Source: Chara braunii (lineage: Eukaryota; Streptophyta; Charophyceae; Charales; Characeae). Taken from it: a stretch of DNA of 64,000 nt. The number at the start of each line of letters is the position of its first letter. The first letter of the stretch is position 1. Positions 54,373-64,000 of the stretch are shown piece after piece. The notes below the pieces were generated by a model. That model saw only the letters and a list, made by a program, of their open reading frames with translations. It ran no database searches and was not told where the DNA came from. The translations under genes were made by a program, and so were the position numbers. Location: assembly GCA_003427395.1 (NCBI GenBank), contig BFEA01000053.1, positions 1,865,278 through 1,929,277 on the forward strand, written 5' to 3'.

Positions 54373-55077
54373 GAGATACACACTTGCAATATTAAACAAC
54401 ACGTGCGAGGTCTTACTTTCGCAGCATACACGTCCTGTCCATGGCATGCAACCAATGTCGTGATTACCCTTCTACCTCACTGCTTAGGTAATCATTTCAG
54501 CCACTGTCTCTGAATTTATACCCTATTCTCCTTACCCTCACCACCTACTTGTCCACAGCCCTACAGCATCATCATCATCGTTTCATATATGTCTCTCGTA
54601 GTTCTGCTCTGTACTTGCTCTTTTTGTCGTAAATCTCCCGTCGTCGTCGACATGGTGTATATAACTGTGCATCCCTGCGTCCACTTCCGTGTTATTTTCT
54701 CTATTCTGGAAATCCGTACTCATACATTTATCGGCTAACCCTATGGTCGTATTTCCATTGTATATCTGTCGTGGAATATTGACTTGTGTTATGGTTTTTT
54801 TGTTTTGTTTTCTGCTTTTATTTTGTCGTTCACTCGGTCATGGGTTTCGTCATTTATAATTCCAAATGAATACTTTCGACTTCCATCCTCGTGCCATCCG
54901 AAACATCTTGTGGATTCTCATTCGCTTCATTTCACGTTTATGTTGGAAAATCCATACGGTCTTTCTTGCGTCATTATATCTGTAGATTTTTATTTTTTAG
55001 TTTTTTTTTTCCGTTTGTCGTTCGAATTTTTGTACGCCTTCTTGTGCGTTTATACCTTTTCAATTCCAGTTCGGTGT
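54373..55077 (-). other. 3' region of Penelope-like copy 1
   Basis: Non-coding. Pyrimidine-rich on the + strand, with a small complementary pair that could fold near the end (ACCTCGC at 54396-54405 region and GTGAGGT near 54474, read on the minus strand). I looked for the hammerhead core (CTGATGA and GAAA in proper order) found in some Penelope elements and did not see it. Confidence 0.4.
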
Positions 55078-56088
55078 TTATTCCGCTTCTAGGTACTCAC
55101 GGAATATATTCCGTATTCTTGTGCCTTTGCAGTTTCTGATGAAGGCCCAGATCGCCGTTCGAGTAACTCTCCATGGGTATTCCATCAGTCTGAGTTCTCC
55201 ACAAAACATCTTTAACACCGTCATCAAATCTGCGACCTCATATGTGTTCGCTACCATTCTGTGAAACGTGTCAATTATCGTCAACACTTTTGTCTTTTAT
55301 GAACCTGCACTCCTGAAGTGACGCAATGTCATGAGAGAGAGAGAGCCGAACAACCCCTCCTTGAGTGTTGCTTCATTCTTTAGTTTATGTGTACACTTCA
55401 GGAGGGGTTCGTGATCCATCCTTGTTATCGTTGTTTCAAGATACGTCCATTTCATACTTCCTTTCTCTGATGTTGATTCCAGTTTTAGTGAATGGTGGTA
55501 ACAGAATGCGAACGATTCCATGCACTTCACTTCTTTCTCGTAATCTCGTTTATCTGCTATTATTATGATCATTACGTCATCAACAAACCTCACGCCGTGA
55601 ATGAGTTTTCTGTCCAGTACAATTTCAAAACACCATTTATGTTCATCAAACGCGCACACTATGTTTGCTATGGGCGGGCTTGACCCCCTTCCCATTGGCA
55701 CGCCCTTGACTTGCCGAAGTAGTGTTCCCTGCACATTGAAATAGGCATGCTTAATGTCATAATATAGTAAATCCATTATATTATCAATCTTAATTGTTCT
55801 TCATCCATAGGTACCATTCGTTTTGCCGAAGCTGATGTACTTTCCCCTTTGTTTATAGCATAGGTAAGGTTTTCATTTTTGTTTTGTTGTCTTCAACATC
55901 CATTGCATGGCGTTACGGACATGTGCATGATCAAGGTTAGATAACATGTCCTTAACATCATACGTGATGCATATCAGTTCCACATTTTGTCCGTACTTTT
56001 CTCCAACGGTTTTGTTACATTCTCTCAATCTTGGAACCAATTGATTAGTTCCTTGTAGCGAGAAGCCGACTTTCCATGTGCTGCACAT
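55078..56088 (-). pseudogene. Penelope-like reverse transcriptase, copy 1
   Basis: Frame-consistent pieces 56088-55873, 55776-55297 and 55287-55078 are separated by stops. Motifs: TWKVGFSLQGTNQLVPRL; ITYDVKDMLSNLDHAHV (first catalytic Asp); LLYYDIKHAYF; KGVPMGRGSSPPIANIVCAF (the G-P-M-G-x-x-x-S-P block); and the active site VRFVDDVMIII (FVDD). A thumb-like end follows: TYLETTITRMD, HRMVANTYEVADL and a C-terminal helix. The protein ends here without an endonuclease. Motif spacing and the G-x-P-M-G block fit Penelope-like RTs better than LTR or LINE RTs. Confidence 0.75.
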
Positions 56089-56115
56089 AAAGTTTATTGG
56101 CCTTGTCAGAATTTT

Positions 56116-57435
56116 TTATGCTTTCCGTGACGGTTCGTTATAAGTTGTTACAATTGGCATTCGTCTCGTTGTATCTTTGTTCTTAGGTATTGTATATGCG
56201 TTACCGTGCGTTCCTTTCTCGACCCATTCGACAATCTTTCCCAGTCCACACCCTTGGTAGGTGTTTCTCTCCAGTTGAATAGTTTCCGGTTCTGTTTGCT
56301 GAACTATTTCGTAATATTCCGATTTCAGAAAAAAATTAGTTGTCTTCTCGTACCAGATTTTTTGACATTCGACGAATGTTTGCCCGGGATTCCTATCTAG
56401 TGGTGATAGGATCAATTACTTCAGTTTCTTTTTCACTCTCCAGACATCAGAAATATCAAGATAATCTCGTTCGTCATATTTCTTTTTGCCTATGCATTTG
56501 GAAACATCTATTCTTATTTCTTTTGTCTTTCGCATACCCCTTGGAATACTTGTGATGGTGAGTAAGATTGTTTTCCGTACTTCTTTCTTTCCTATTTTCA
56601 CGTTCACATGGGGTACGTTCTTTGTATTCCATATCAGTTGATTGTCCGTAATTTCACTCAATCTGCATGCGATGTGATCATCCATCTTTAGTAGCTGAGA
56701 TATAGAGCATTCGCAGTCAGGTGGTTTATCAATCACCTGTCTATGATTATGCAATATCTCACCCACCGTTTTCGATTTTCTAAATATTACTCTCATGCAA
56801 GGAGATAAATCCACAACCAGATTCTTATTCTGCACATTATCAATAATCACTTCTGTTGTGGCATTTCTAACTTGTTTTAGATTGATATCTGTCGCAAATC
56901 GAATTTTAAATATGAGTCTTCTTTTAATATTGAATGCAAAATTCTTTTTTCAAATTCTCGTGAATATCCCTTAGATTGTGCCTCGTTGTTTCTTTCTTGT
57001 AATTGATCCCACTTTTGACAAAAGAATTAACATATCATCAAGTGTTAATTTATACAACTCCTTTCTTCTCCATGGTGCCCGAAAACATTTAATCAAAATA
57101 TTCATATGTTTGTTCGTTTTTTGTCCTGTACAGACAAGCTGAATTACACAAAGCTTACAATCTTGTTCGATTTTCTTTCTGCATTCTTTTAATTGAAATT
57201 TTGTGTTGTTAATTTCAATAATTGTGGAGCTAAATGTTCGTTTAATTATTTTTCATTTTTCATTCCACAATGTTTTCGCCGTGCAATATGTTGTCGCTCT
57301 TGGTTGTAGTAGTTTAGTCAGTCTAATTTTGTATCCTGACCGTACCGTTTTGAACAAAATTGGTATATTCTGATTTATGCACTGTTTCCTGTGTTTCTTA
57401 TCTCTCTTTCTTCGCATATTCTTCAGAATTCTCTT
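56116..57435 (-). pseudogene. linker between GIY-YIG and RT, copy 1
   Basis: Broken frames 56850-56416 and 56415-56116 plus shorter pieces up to 57430. Recognisable segments include HNHRQVIDKPPDCECSISQL, LIWNTKNVPHVNVKIG and NTYQGCGLGKIVEWVEKG. The PPDC/C spacing hints at metal binding, but no named domain is assigned. Counterparts in copy 2 (61985-61350) preserve the same order. Confidence 0.55.
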
Positions 57436-57867
57436 TCATTTTCCCCTTGTGTTTAGAAATGGGTTGAGTCTCTTAATCAGTTCATTTTCCATCGCTGTCA
57501 CCTCAGATTTTACTCCCATCCATATCGGTATCAAAACGTACTTTTCCCAGCCAAATTTTCGTAGCCAACTCTGTAGCTTACAATGTGCGCCCCTATTCGG
57601 GTTCCTAGTCAGGTTCACATGCTCACACCATCTCTTCTCCGGTGTTTTATCTGTCTTACCTACGTACATGTGTTTACACCATGGCGAAATGAGAACGTAT
57701 ACACTATAACTTGTCGTTAGTAACGAATCAATAGATTGGTACTGGGCTATCCACAGGTAAACCAACGGACCTGCCCATGGTACTTCTCCGTCTAGTGCAA
57801 ATGAAATTAGTAGAAGTCTATACCGTATATTGTACTGTTGACATTTACTTATCTTACCCGTATTCAC
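57436..57867 (-). pseudogene. GIY-YIG endonuclease domain, copy 1
   Basis: 143 codons open. The core is SYSVYVLISPWCKHMYVGKT (the VYVL..MYVGKT pair corresponds to GIY..YIG), then PEKRWCEHVNLTRN (Arg and His of the active site region), LQSWLRKFGWEKYVLIPI and AMENELIKRLNPFLNT (catalytic Glu and the closing L-x-P-x-L-N). Such domains nick DNA to prime target-site reverse transcription. It lies upstream of the RT in the same polyprotein. Confidence 0.75.
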
Positions 57868-57950
57868 TAGACATTTTTTTATCGTTGCTAATCTGTGACT
57901 TTGTTCCTATTTTTGTGCTATGGTAAGTCCACCCGTAGGCGGTAGCCCGT

Positions 57951-58923
57951 CTACCTTCCTGATAGGTGTTCAGTGCTTGAAGAGGTGTCTGATGAGTCCT
58001 CCTCTTCACTTCCATCACTTGATTCCGAGCTCTCCTCTTCGTCACCTATGTCTTCATAGCTGGACGCCTCAATCCTGATGTTGTCTGGATCAGGCCTGAT
58101 CTGTGTCTCGAGATCTGAGTCACGATTGAAGTCTCGTCCGTTATTTGTAATCAGCCCTGGTACTCTTCGCAGATCGGATATGGCTTGAGGTTTATCTTTG
58201 TACTTGATACTGTACATCTTGCACATATACATCAGATCTGTGTAATGCAAGCGGAGGAGTTGTGTGTTTGATATCAGCTCATAGCCGAAGTTGATGCTCC
58301 GCTTCGCCTTCTTCTTCATTGTTCTTGTTGGATGTGGAGTCTTCGTTCTTCCCCGCTTAGGATGTGGAGGAACTAGCCAGCTTAATCTGCTCCGACTTGG
58401 AAGTCTGTGTTGGAGCACTGTGGCTGACGTGCACAGAGGCCGATAGTCCCGTACTTGATCCTAGAGGCTGGAATGGATGTACGGACGATGATACTATAGG
58501 TGTACACGTCCGTGTTGGTTCATTGATCTTCTGCAATGCTTCTTTCGCCGCTGCCAGATCATACTTAAGGAGTTTGAGGTCGTTCACATCCTTTCGTACC
58601 TCCGACACCATTTTCTCCACCTTGCTTCCATCATCCGCTGCTCCATTCGTCCCCACATGTGTATTTGGAACTCGCGCTGTCTGCACTTGCTTCTTACTTG
58701 GCGAATCCACTCTCAGTGCTTTGTCTAGTATTAATTTGAGTTCAGATGCGGTGACTGAATCCTTCCTCTTTGGCTCTCCCGGTGTCACTTCTAATAGCTT
58801 GATACCTCCATCGATTTTCTCAGTCATCGAAACATCCTTCTCAATAGACTTCGAGGTGAGTTGCTCCAGTATCTTCAACACTTTGTTCATCTCCCGTCGC
58901 AACTTGAAAATCTCTTCCTTCAT
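57951..58923 (-). pseudogene. coiled coil, SAP-like segment and acidic tract, copy 1
   Basis: 58923-58357 reads EEIFKLRREMNKVLKILEQL (coiled coil), later VEKMVSEVRKDVNDLKLLKY and a Ser/Thr-rich stretch. After a frameshift at about 58390, 58418-57951 reads a basic segment and LLRLHYTDLMYMCKMYSIKY, then KDKPQAISDLRRV. That resembles the SAP DNA-binding motif (helix, x-x-L-C-K-x-x-x-I-x-x-x-x-K, helix, L-R-R). A Ser/Glu/Asp tail follows. Copy 2 has the same parts in one uninterrupted frame, confirming the join. Confidence 0.6.
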
Positions 58924-58968
58924 ATCAGCGGTAAACCACGCTTGATTACTCGGTGGTGGGAAATCATT

Positions 58969-59214
58969 TCACCGTTGCTCCCATTGTGGTCGAACAAATC
59001 TTCTCGGTGACTTCGATTCAACTCTTCTCCTCCTGGCTGTTGGAAATTTCGATCTATGTCGTCGGTCTCTCGGAGTCCTCGATCTCCCCCTTCTTGATCG
59101 TTTTCTCCTGTGCGACCTAGAGGACGATGATGAGTGTCTGCGCCCCCTTATGTCCGATGATGAGCGTGACCGCGCCATCTCCCTGAGGTATCGGGATCTT
59201 CGGGTAACCACCAC
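58969..59214 (-). CDS. RS-rich N-terminus of the Penelope-like protein, copy 1
   Basis: From an ATG at 59178 the frame reads MARSRSSSDIRGRRHSSSSS, then RKRSRRGRSRTPRDRRHRSK and RRVESKSPRR. It ends at a TGA near 58967 and then continues in the same frame (FPPPSNQAWFTADM) into the coiled coil. It therefore looks like the true N-terminus of the element protein, cut off by one stop. Arg-Ser repeats are typical of SR splicing factors and nuclear-speckle proteins; a role in RNA binding or nuclear targeting is inference. Confidence 0.55.
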   Translation of the reverse strand: MVVTRRSRYLREMARSRSSSDIRGRRHSSSSSRSHRRKRSRRGRSRTPRDRRHRSKFPTARRRRVESKSPRRFVRPQWEQR

Positions 59215-59521
59215 TGTCGTTCGTCAATACGAAAAGAACAGTCAATAGTATAATCGTACACAAGCTCCAACGCCAATAATGAAATCTCCAAAAAACGCTA
59301 AACGGAATCTCCACGCTCAATAAATCTCCGAATCGCCAAATGACAAACCAAAGAAAATAGAAGAAAAAGTAGATGAGAGAAGATGGTAGAGAGAAGATAG
59401 ACAGATGAAGAAAGAGCGGTTGAACGTATAGAACAAATAATAGAGAACAATACACCTGTATCACGTAGATTCAGTGTCAATCATCGAGGGTACCGCCCGC
59501 AAGTTCTAAGCACCGTGCCTT
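59215..59521 (-). other. 5' leader of Penelope-like copy 1, joined to copy 2
   Basis: Non-coding. It abuts the 3' end of copy 2 without intervening DNA, as in tandem (pseudo-LTR) arrangements of Penelope elements. Confidence 0.5.
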
Positions 59522-60214
59522 GAGATACACACTTGCAATATTAGACAATACGTGTGAGGTTTTACTTTCGCAGTATACACGTCCTATCCATGGCATGCGA
59601 CCACTGTCACGATTTTCCTTTTACCTCACTGCTCAGGTAATCATTTCATCCACTTTCTCTGAATTTATACCCTATTCTCCTTACCTCGCCACCTACTTGT
59701 CCACAACCCTGCAGTATCATCATCATCGTTTCCTCTGTGTCTCCCGTAGTTCTGCTTTGTACTTGTTTTTTTTGTCGTAGATCTCCTGTAGTCGTCGACA
59801 TGATGTATATAACTGTGCATCCCTGCGTCCATTTCCGTGCTATTTTCTCTATTCTGGAAACCCAAACTCATACGTTTACCGGTTAACCCTATGGTCGTAT
59901 TTTCGTTGTATATTCGTCGTGGGATAATGACTTGTGTTATATATATTTTTTTTTGTTTCCTGCTTTTATTTTGTCTTTCACGCGGTCATGGGTTTCGTCA
60001 TTTATAATTTCAGGTGACTACTTTCGATTTCCATCCTCGTGCCATCCGAAACATCTTGTGGATTCTGATTGGCTTCATTTCACGTTTATGTTGGAAAATT
60101 CATACGGTTTTTATTGCGTCATTATATCTGTAGATTTTTGTTTTTTAGTTTCTCGTTTTTTCGTTTGTCGTTCGAATTTTTGTACGTCTTCTTGCGCGTT
60201 TATACCTTTCAATT

Positions 60215-61237
60215 CTAGTTCGGTATTTCTTCCGCTTCTAGGTACTCACGAAATATATTTTGTATTCTTGTGTCTTTGCAGTTTTTTATGAAGGCCCAGA
60301 TCGCCATTCGAGTAACTCTCCATGGATATTTTATTAGTATGAGTTCTCGACAAAACATCTTTAATACCGTGGTCATATCTGCGACCTCATATGTGTTCGC
60401 CACCATTCTGTGAAACGTGCCAATTATCGTCAACACTTTTGTCTTTTTTGAACCCGCACTCCTGAAGTGACGCTATGTCATGAGAGAAAGACAGTCCAAC
60501 AAACCCTCCTGGAGTGTTGCTTCATTCTTCAGTTTATGTGTATACTTCAGTAGGGGTTCGTGATTCATTCTTGTTATCGGTGTTTCAAGATACGTCCATT
60601 TCATACTTCCTTTCTCTGATGTTGATTCCAGTTTTAGTGAATGGTGGTAACAGGATGCGAACGATTCCATGCACTTCACTTCTTTCTCGTGATCTCTTTT
60701 ATCTGCTATTATTATGATCGTTGCGTCCTCAACAAACCTCATGTCGTGAATGAGTTTTCGGTCCAGTCCAATTTCAAAACACCATTTATGTTCATCAAAC
60801 GCGCACACTATGTTTGCTATGGGCGGGCTTGACCCCCTTGCCATTGGCACGCCCTTGACTTGCCGAAGTAGTGTTCCCTGCACTTTGAAATAGGCATGCT
60901 TAATGTCATAATATAGTAGATTCATTATATTATCAATCTTAATTGTTCTCCATCCATAGGTACCATTCGCTTTGCCGAAGTTGATGTACTTTCCCCTTTG
61001 TTCATAGCATAGGTGAGTTTTTCGTTTTTGTTTTGTTGTCTTCAACATCCATTGCATGGCGTTATGGACATGTGCATGATCAAGGTTAGATAACATGTCC
61101 TTAACATCATACGTGACGCATATCAATTCCACATTTTGTCCGTACTTTTCTCCAACGGTTTTGTTACATTCTCTTAATCTTGGAACCAATTGATTAGTTC
61201 CTTGTAGCGAGAAGCCGACTTTCCATGTACTGCACAT
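60215..61237 (-). pseudogene. Penelope-like reverse transcriptase, copy 2
   Basis: 254 codons open (61237-60473), then a thumb piece (60436-60215). Motifs match copy 1: TYDVKDMLSNLDHAHVHN, then KGVPMARGSSPPIANIVCAF. The active site reads VRF-V-E-D-A instead of FVDD, so one of the paired aspartates is replaced by Glu, which should abolish or weaken activity. Otherwise this RT frame is better preserved than in copy 1, because the stops between the motifs are absent. Confidence 0.75.
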
Positions 61238-61349
61238 AAAGTTTATTGGCCTTGTCAGAATTTTTTATGCTTTCCGTGACGGTTCGTTATAAGTTGGTAC
61301 AATTGGCATTCGTCTCGTTGTATCTTTGTTCTTAGGTATTGTATATGCA

Positions 61350-62402
61350 TTACCGTGCGTTCCTTTCTCGTCTCATTCGGCAATCTTTCCCAGTCCACAC
61401 CCTTGGTAGGTGTTTCTCGCCAGTTGAATAGTTTTCGGATCTGTTTGCTGAACCATTTCGTAATATTTCGATTTTAGGAAAAAAATCAGTTGTTTTCTCG
61501 TACCAAATTTTTGGACATTCGATGAATGTTTCCCCGAGATTCGTATCTAGTGGTGATAGGATCAATTGCTTTAGTTAATTTTTCTCTCTCCAGACTTAAG
61601 AAATATCAAGATAATCTTCTTCTTCATATTTCTTTTTGTCTATGCATTTGAAAACATCTATTGTTATTTCTTTTGTCTTTCACATACCGCTTGGAATACT
61701 TGCGATGGTGAGTAGGATTGTTTTCCGTACTTTTTCCTTTCCTATTTTCACATTCTCATGGGGTACGTTCTTTGCATTCCATATCAGTTCATTGTCCGTA
61801 ATTTCACTCAATCTGCATGCGACGTGATCATTTATCTTTGGTAGCTGAGATATAGAGCATTCGCAGTCAGGTGGTTTATTCATCACCTGTCTATGATTAT
61901 GCAATATCTCACCCACCGTTTTAAATTTTCTAAACATTATTCTCATGTGAGAAGATAAATTCACGTCCAGATTCCTATTCTGCATATTATAAATTATCGC
62001 CTCTCCTGTGGCATTTCTGACTTGTTTTAGATTGATATCTGTCGAAAATGGAATTTTAAATATGAGCCTTCTCTTAATATTGAATGCAAATTTATTTTTT
62101 GAAGTTCTCGTGAATATCCCTTTGATTGTGCCTCGTTGTTTCGTTCATGTAATTGATCCCACTGTTGACAAAAGAATTAACATATCATCAAGTGTTAATT
62201 TATACATCTCCTTTCTTCTTCATGGTGCCCAAAAACAGTTAATCAAAATATTCGTATATTTGTTCGTTTTTTGTCATGTACACACAAGTTGGATTACACA
62301 AAATTTACAACCTTGTTCGATTTTCTTTCTGCATTCTTTTAATTGAAATTTTGTGTCGTTCATTTTAACAATTGTGAAGCCAAATGTTCGTTTAATTATT
62401 TT
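61350..62402 (-). pseudogene. linker between GIY-YIG and RT, copy 2
   Basis: Pieces 61985-61680 (HNHRQVMNKPPDCECSISQL) and 61565-61350 (FIECPKIWYEKTTDFFPK) correspond to copy 1, with different stops and frameshifts. Confidence 0.5.
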
Positions 62403-63018
62403 TCATTTTTCATTCAACAAATTTTTCGCAGTGCAGTATATTATCGCTCTTGGTTGTAGTAGTTTAGTTAGTCTAGTTGTGTATCCTGACCGTACCGTTT
62501 TGAACAAAATTGATATATTTTGATTTATGCACCGTTTCCTGTATTTCGTCCCTCTCCTTCTTCGCCTATTCTTCCGACTTCTCTTTCCTTTTCCCTTTGT
62601 GTTCAGGAATGGGTTGAGTCTCTTAATCAAATGCATTTTCCATCGTTGTCAACTCAGATTTTACTCCTGTTCATATCGGTATCAAAACGTATTTTTCCCA
62701 GCCAAATTTTCGTAGCCAACTCTATAGCTTACGCTGTGTGCCCCTATTCGAGTTCCTAGCCAGGTTCACATGCTCACACCATCTCTTCTCCAGTTTTCTA
62801 CCTGTCTTACCTACGTACATGTGTCCGCACCATGGCGAAATGAGAACGTATACACTATAACTTGTCGTTAGTAACGAATCAATAGATTGGTATTGGGCAA
62901 TCCACAGGTCAACCAGCGGACCTGCCCATGGTACTTCTCCGTATAGTGCTAGTGAAATGAGTAGAAGTCTATATCGTATATTGTACTGTTGACATTTACT
63001 TATCTCGCCCATATTCAC
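62403..63018 (-). pseudogene. GIY-YIG endonuclease domain, copy 2
   Basis: 63018-62722 reads SYSVYVLISPWCGHMYVGKT and LEKRWCEHVNLARN. Stops follow at the positions of the catalytic-Glu half, and the end LIKRLNPFLNTKGKGK is seen in another frame (62636-62403). Confidence 0.65.
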
Positions 63019-63128
63019 TAGGCATTCTATTGTCGTTGCTAATATGTGAATCTGTTCCCATTTCTGTGCTATGCTGAGTCTACCCGTAGGCGGTAGCCCA
63101 TCTACCTTCTCGATAGGTCTTCAGTGCT

Positions 63129-63995
63129 TTAAGAGGTGTTTGATGAGTCCTCCTCTTCACTTCCATCACTTGATTCCAAGCTCTCCTCTTCTTCACCTGT
63201 GTCTTCATAGCTGGACGCCTCAATCCTGATGTAGTCCGGATCAGGCCTGATCTGTGTCTCGAGATCTGAGTCACGATTAAAGTTTTGTCCGTTGTTTGTA
63301 ATCAGCCCTGGTACTCTGCGCAGATCGGATATGGCTTGAGGTTTATCTTTGTACTTGATATTGTACATCTTGCATAGATACATCAGATTTGTGTAATGCA
63401 AGCGGAGGAGTTGTGTGTCTGATATCGGCTCGTAGCCGAAGTTGATGCTCCACTTCGCCTTTTTCTTCGTTGTTGTTGTTGGACGTGGAGTCTTCGTTTT
63501 TCCCCGCCTAGGATGTGGAGGATCTAGCGAGCTTAATCTGCTCCGACTTGGAAGGCTGTCATTTGGTCTACTACAGCTTGGAGCACTGTGTCTGGCGTGC
63601 ACAGAGGCCAATAGTCCTGTACTGGGTCCCAGAGGCTGGAATGGATGTACGGACGATGATACTATAGGTGTACACGTCCGTGTTGGTTCATTGATCTTCT
63701 GCAATGCTCTTTTCACCGCTGCCAGATCATACTTGAGGAGCTTGAGGTCGTTCACATCCTTCCGTACCTCCGACACCATTTTCTCCACCTTGCTTCCATC
63801 ATCCGCTACTCCATTCCTCCCTGCCTGTGTGTTTGGAATTTGCGCTGCCTGCACTTGCTTCTTACTCGGCGAATCCACTCTCAGTGCTTTGTCTAGTATC
63901 AATTTGAGTTCAGATGTGGTGACTGGATCCTTCCTCTTTGGCTCCCCCGGTGTCATTTTTAATCGCTTGATACTTCCATCGATTTTCTCAGTCAT
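63129..63995 (-). CDS. coiled coil, SAP-like segment and acidic tract, copy 2 (uninterrupted)
   Basis: 288 codons in one open frame that may extend past the window end, as MTEKIDGSIKRLKMTPGEPK is internal in copy 1. The order is a charged helix (VEKMVSEVRKDVNDLKLLKY), a Pro/Ser linker, basic RGKTKTPRP, LLRLHYTNLMYLCKMYNIKY then KDKPQAISDLRRV (SAP-like), and an acidic-serine tail (SSDGSEEEDSSNTS). It shows how the two overlapping frames of copy 1 were originally joined. Confidence 0.6.
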   Translation of the reverse strand: MTEKIDGSIKRLKMTPGEPKRKDPVTTSELKLILDKALRVDSPSKKQVQAAQIPNTQAGRNGVADDGSKVEKMVSEVRKDVNDLKLLKYDLAAVKRALQKINEPTRTCTPIVSSSVHPFQPLGPSTGLLASVHARHSAPSCSRPNDSLPSRSRLSSLDPPHPRRGKTKTPRPTTTTKKKAKWSINFGYEPISDTQLLRLHYTNLMYLCKMYNIKYKDKPQAISDLRRVPGLITNNGQNFNRDSDLETQIRPDPDYIRIEASSYEDTGEEEESLESSDGSEEEDSSNTS

Positions 63996-64000
63996 CGAAA

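Larger units (their letters stand above)
54373..59521 (-). mobile_element. Penelope-like element with N-terminal GIY-YIG, copy 1
   Basis: A unit of about 5.15 kb bounded by GAGATACACACTTGCAATAT at its left edge (54373) and by the identical start of copy 2 at 59522. In sense (minus) order it has a 5' leader, RS-rich N-terminus, coiled coil, SAP-like segment and acidic tract, GIY-YIG endonuclease, long linker, RT, thumb, and about 600 bases of 3' region. The left edge lies in a (GA)n tract. Endonuclease before RT is the reverse of canonical Penelope (RT then GIY-YIG) and fits the permuted clade described from green algae and other eukaryotes (Chlamys/Naiad type). Stops and frameshifts show it is inactive. 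Confidence 0.75.
59522..64000 (-). mobile_element. Penelope-like element copy 2, cut by the window end
   Basis: Collinear with copy 1 from its 3' end. In the first 116 bases of the 3' end I count about 14 differences, mostly C/T transitions. The window ends within the coiled-coil part; the equivalent of copy 1 position 58826 is about 63966. Tandem, same orientation. Confidence 0.75.

Noticed and set aside
54373-59560. Hammerhead ribozyme in the Penelope-like elements
   Set aside because: CTGATGA-like strings occur only in coding parts, without the GAAA partner at suitable distance. Nothing convincing was found near the unit junction.

Overview
The window is eukaryotic nuclear DNA, most likely from the green lineage (a streptophyte alga or seedless plant; a charophyte would fit, but this cannot be fixed from sequence alone). 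The reasons are long AT-rich non-coding stretches, GT-AG bordered exon fragments, (CT)n/(GA)n/(GT)n microsatellites, a Ty3/gypsy-type element primed by a plant-like tRNA-Asp, and Penelope-like elements with an N-terminal GIY-YIG domain. No bacterial operon, rRNA, functional tRNA or CRISPR array was seen. Almost everything recognisable is mobile or decayed.

Region by region: 1-3180 is low-complexity and repeat-rich sequence. From 4311 to 20483 the + strand carries scattered exon-like pieces with splice borders, stops and frameshifts: one or more decayed host genes of unknown family. Among them lie a LINE zinc-finger remnant, two minus-strand tRNA-derived SINEs, local tandem duplications and a group II intron maturase domain X fragment (18728-18946). 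From 20680 to 26439 a roughly 0.6-0.85 kb dispersed repeat occurs five times, each copy with its own microsatellite core. The second and third copies are separated by an insert that ends in a 35-base poly(A).

From 26440 to 52644 there is a readable nest. The fifth dispersed repeat is split by a short terminal-inverted-repeat element, which is split by a giant LTR retrotransposon (26865-52530, minus-strand sense). Its two LTRs are about 7.0 and 7.2 kb. It has a tRNA-Asp-like primer site at 45295-45312 and a pol order of protease, RT, RNase H, integrase. Upstream of gag it encodes four tandem copies of a domain I do not recognise. A fifth copy lies inside the LTR. The LTR also holds a second sense reading frame, and the 3' internal region holds a repeat-bearing sense frame and an antisense RGG-rich frame. 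The element is inactivated by stops and frameshifts.

From 52645 to 54372 there are (GA)n-embedded repeats and an assembly gap. From 54373 to the window end two Penelope-like elements lie head to tail on the minus strand. Each has the order coiled coil, SAP-like segment and acidic tract, then GIY-YIG, then RT, so the endonuclease is at the N-terminal side (permuted relative to canonical Penelope). Copy 1 also shows an RS-rich N-terminus. Copy 2 runs off the window before that point and has a damaged RT catalytic motif.
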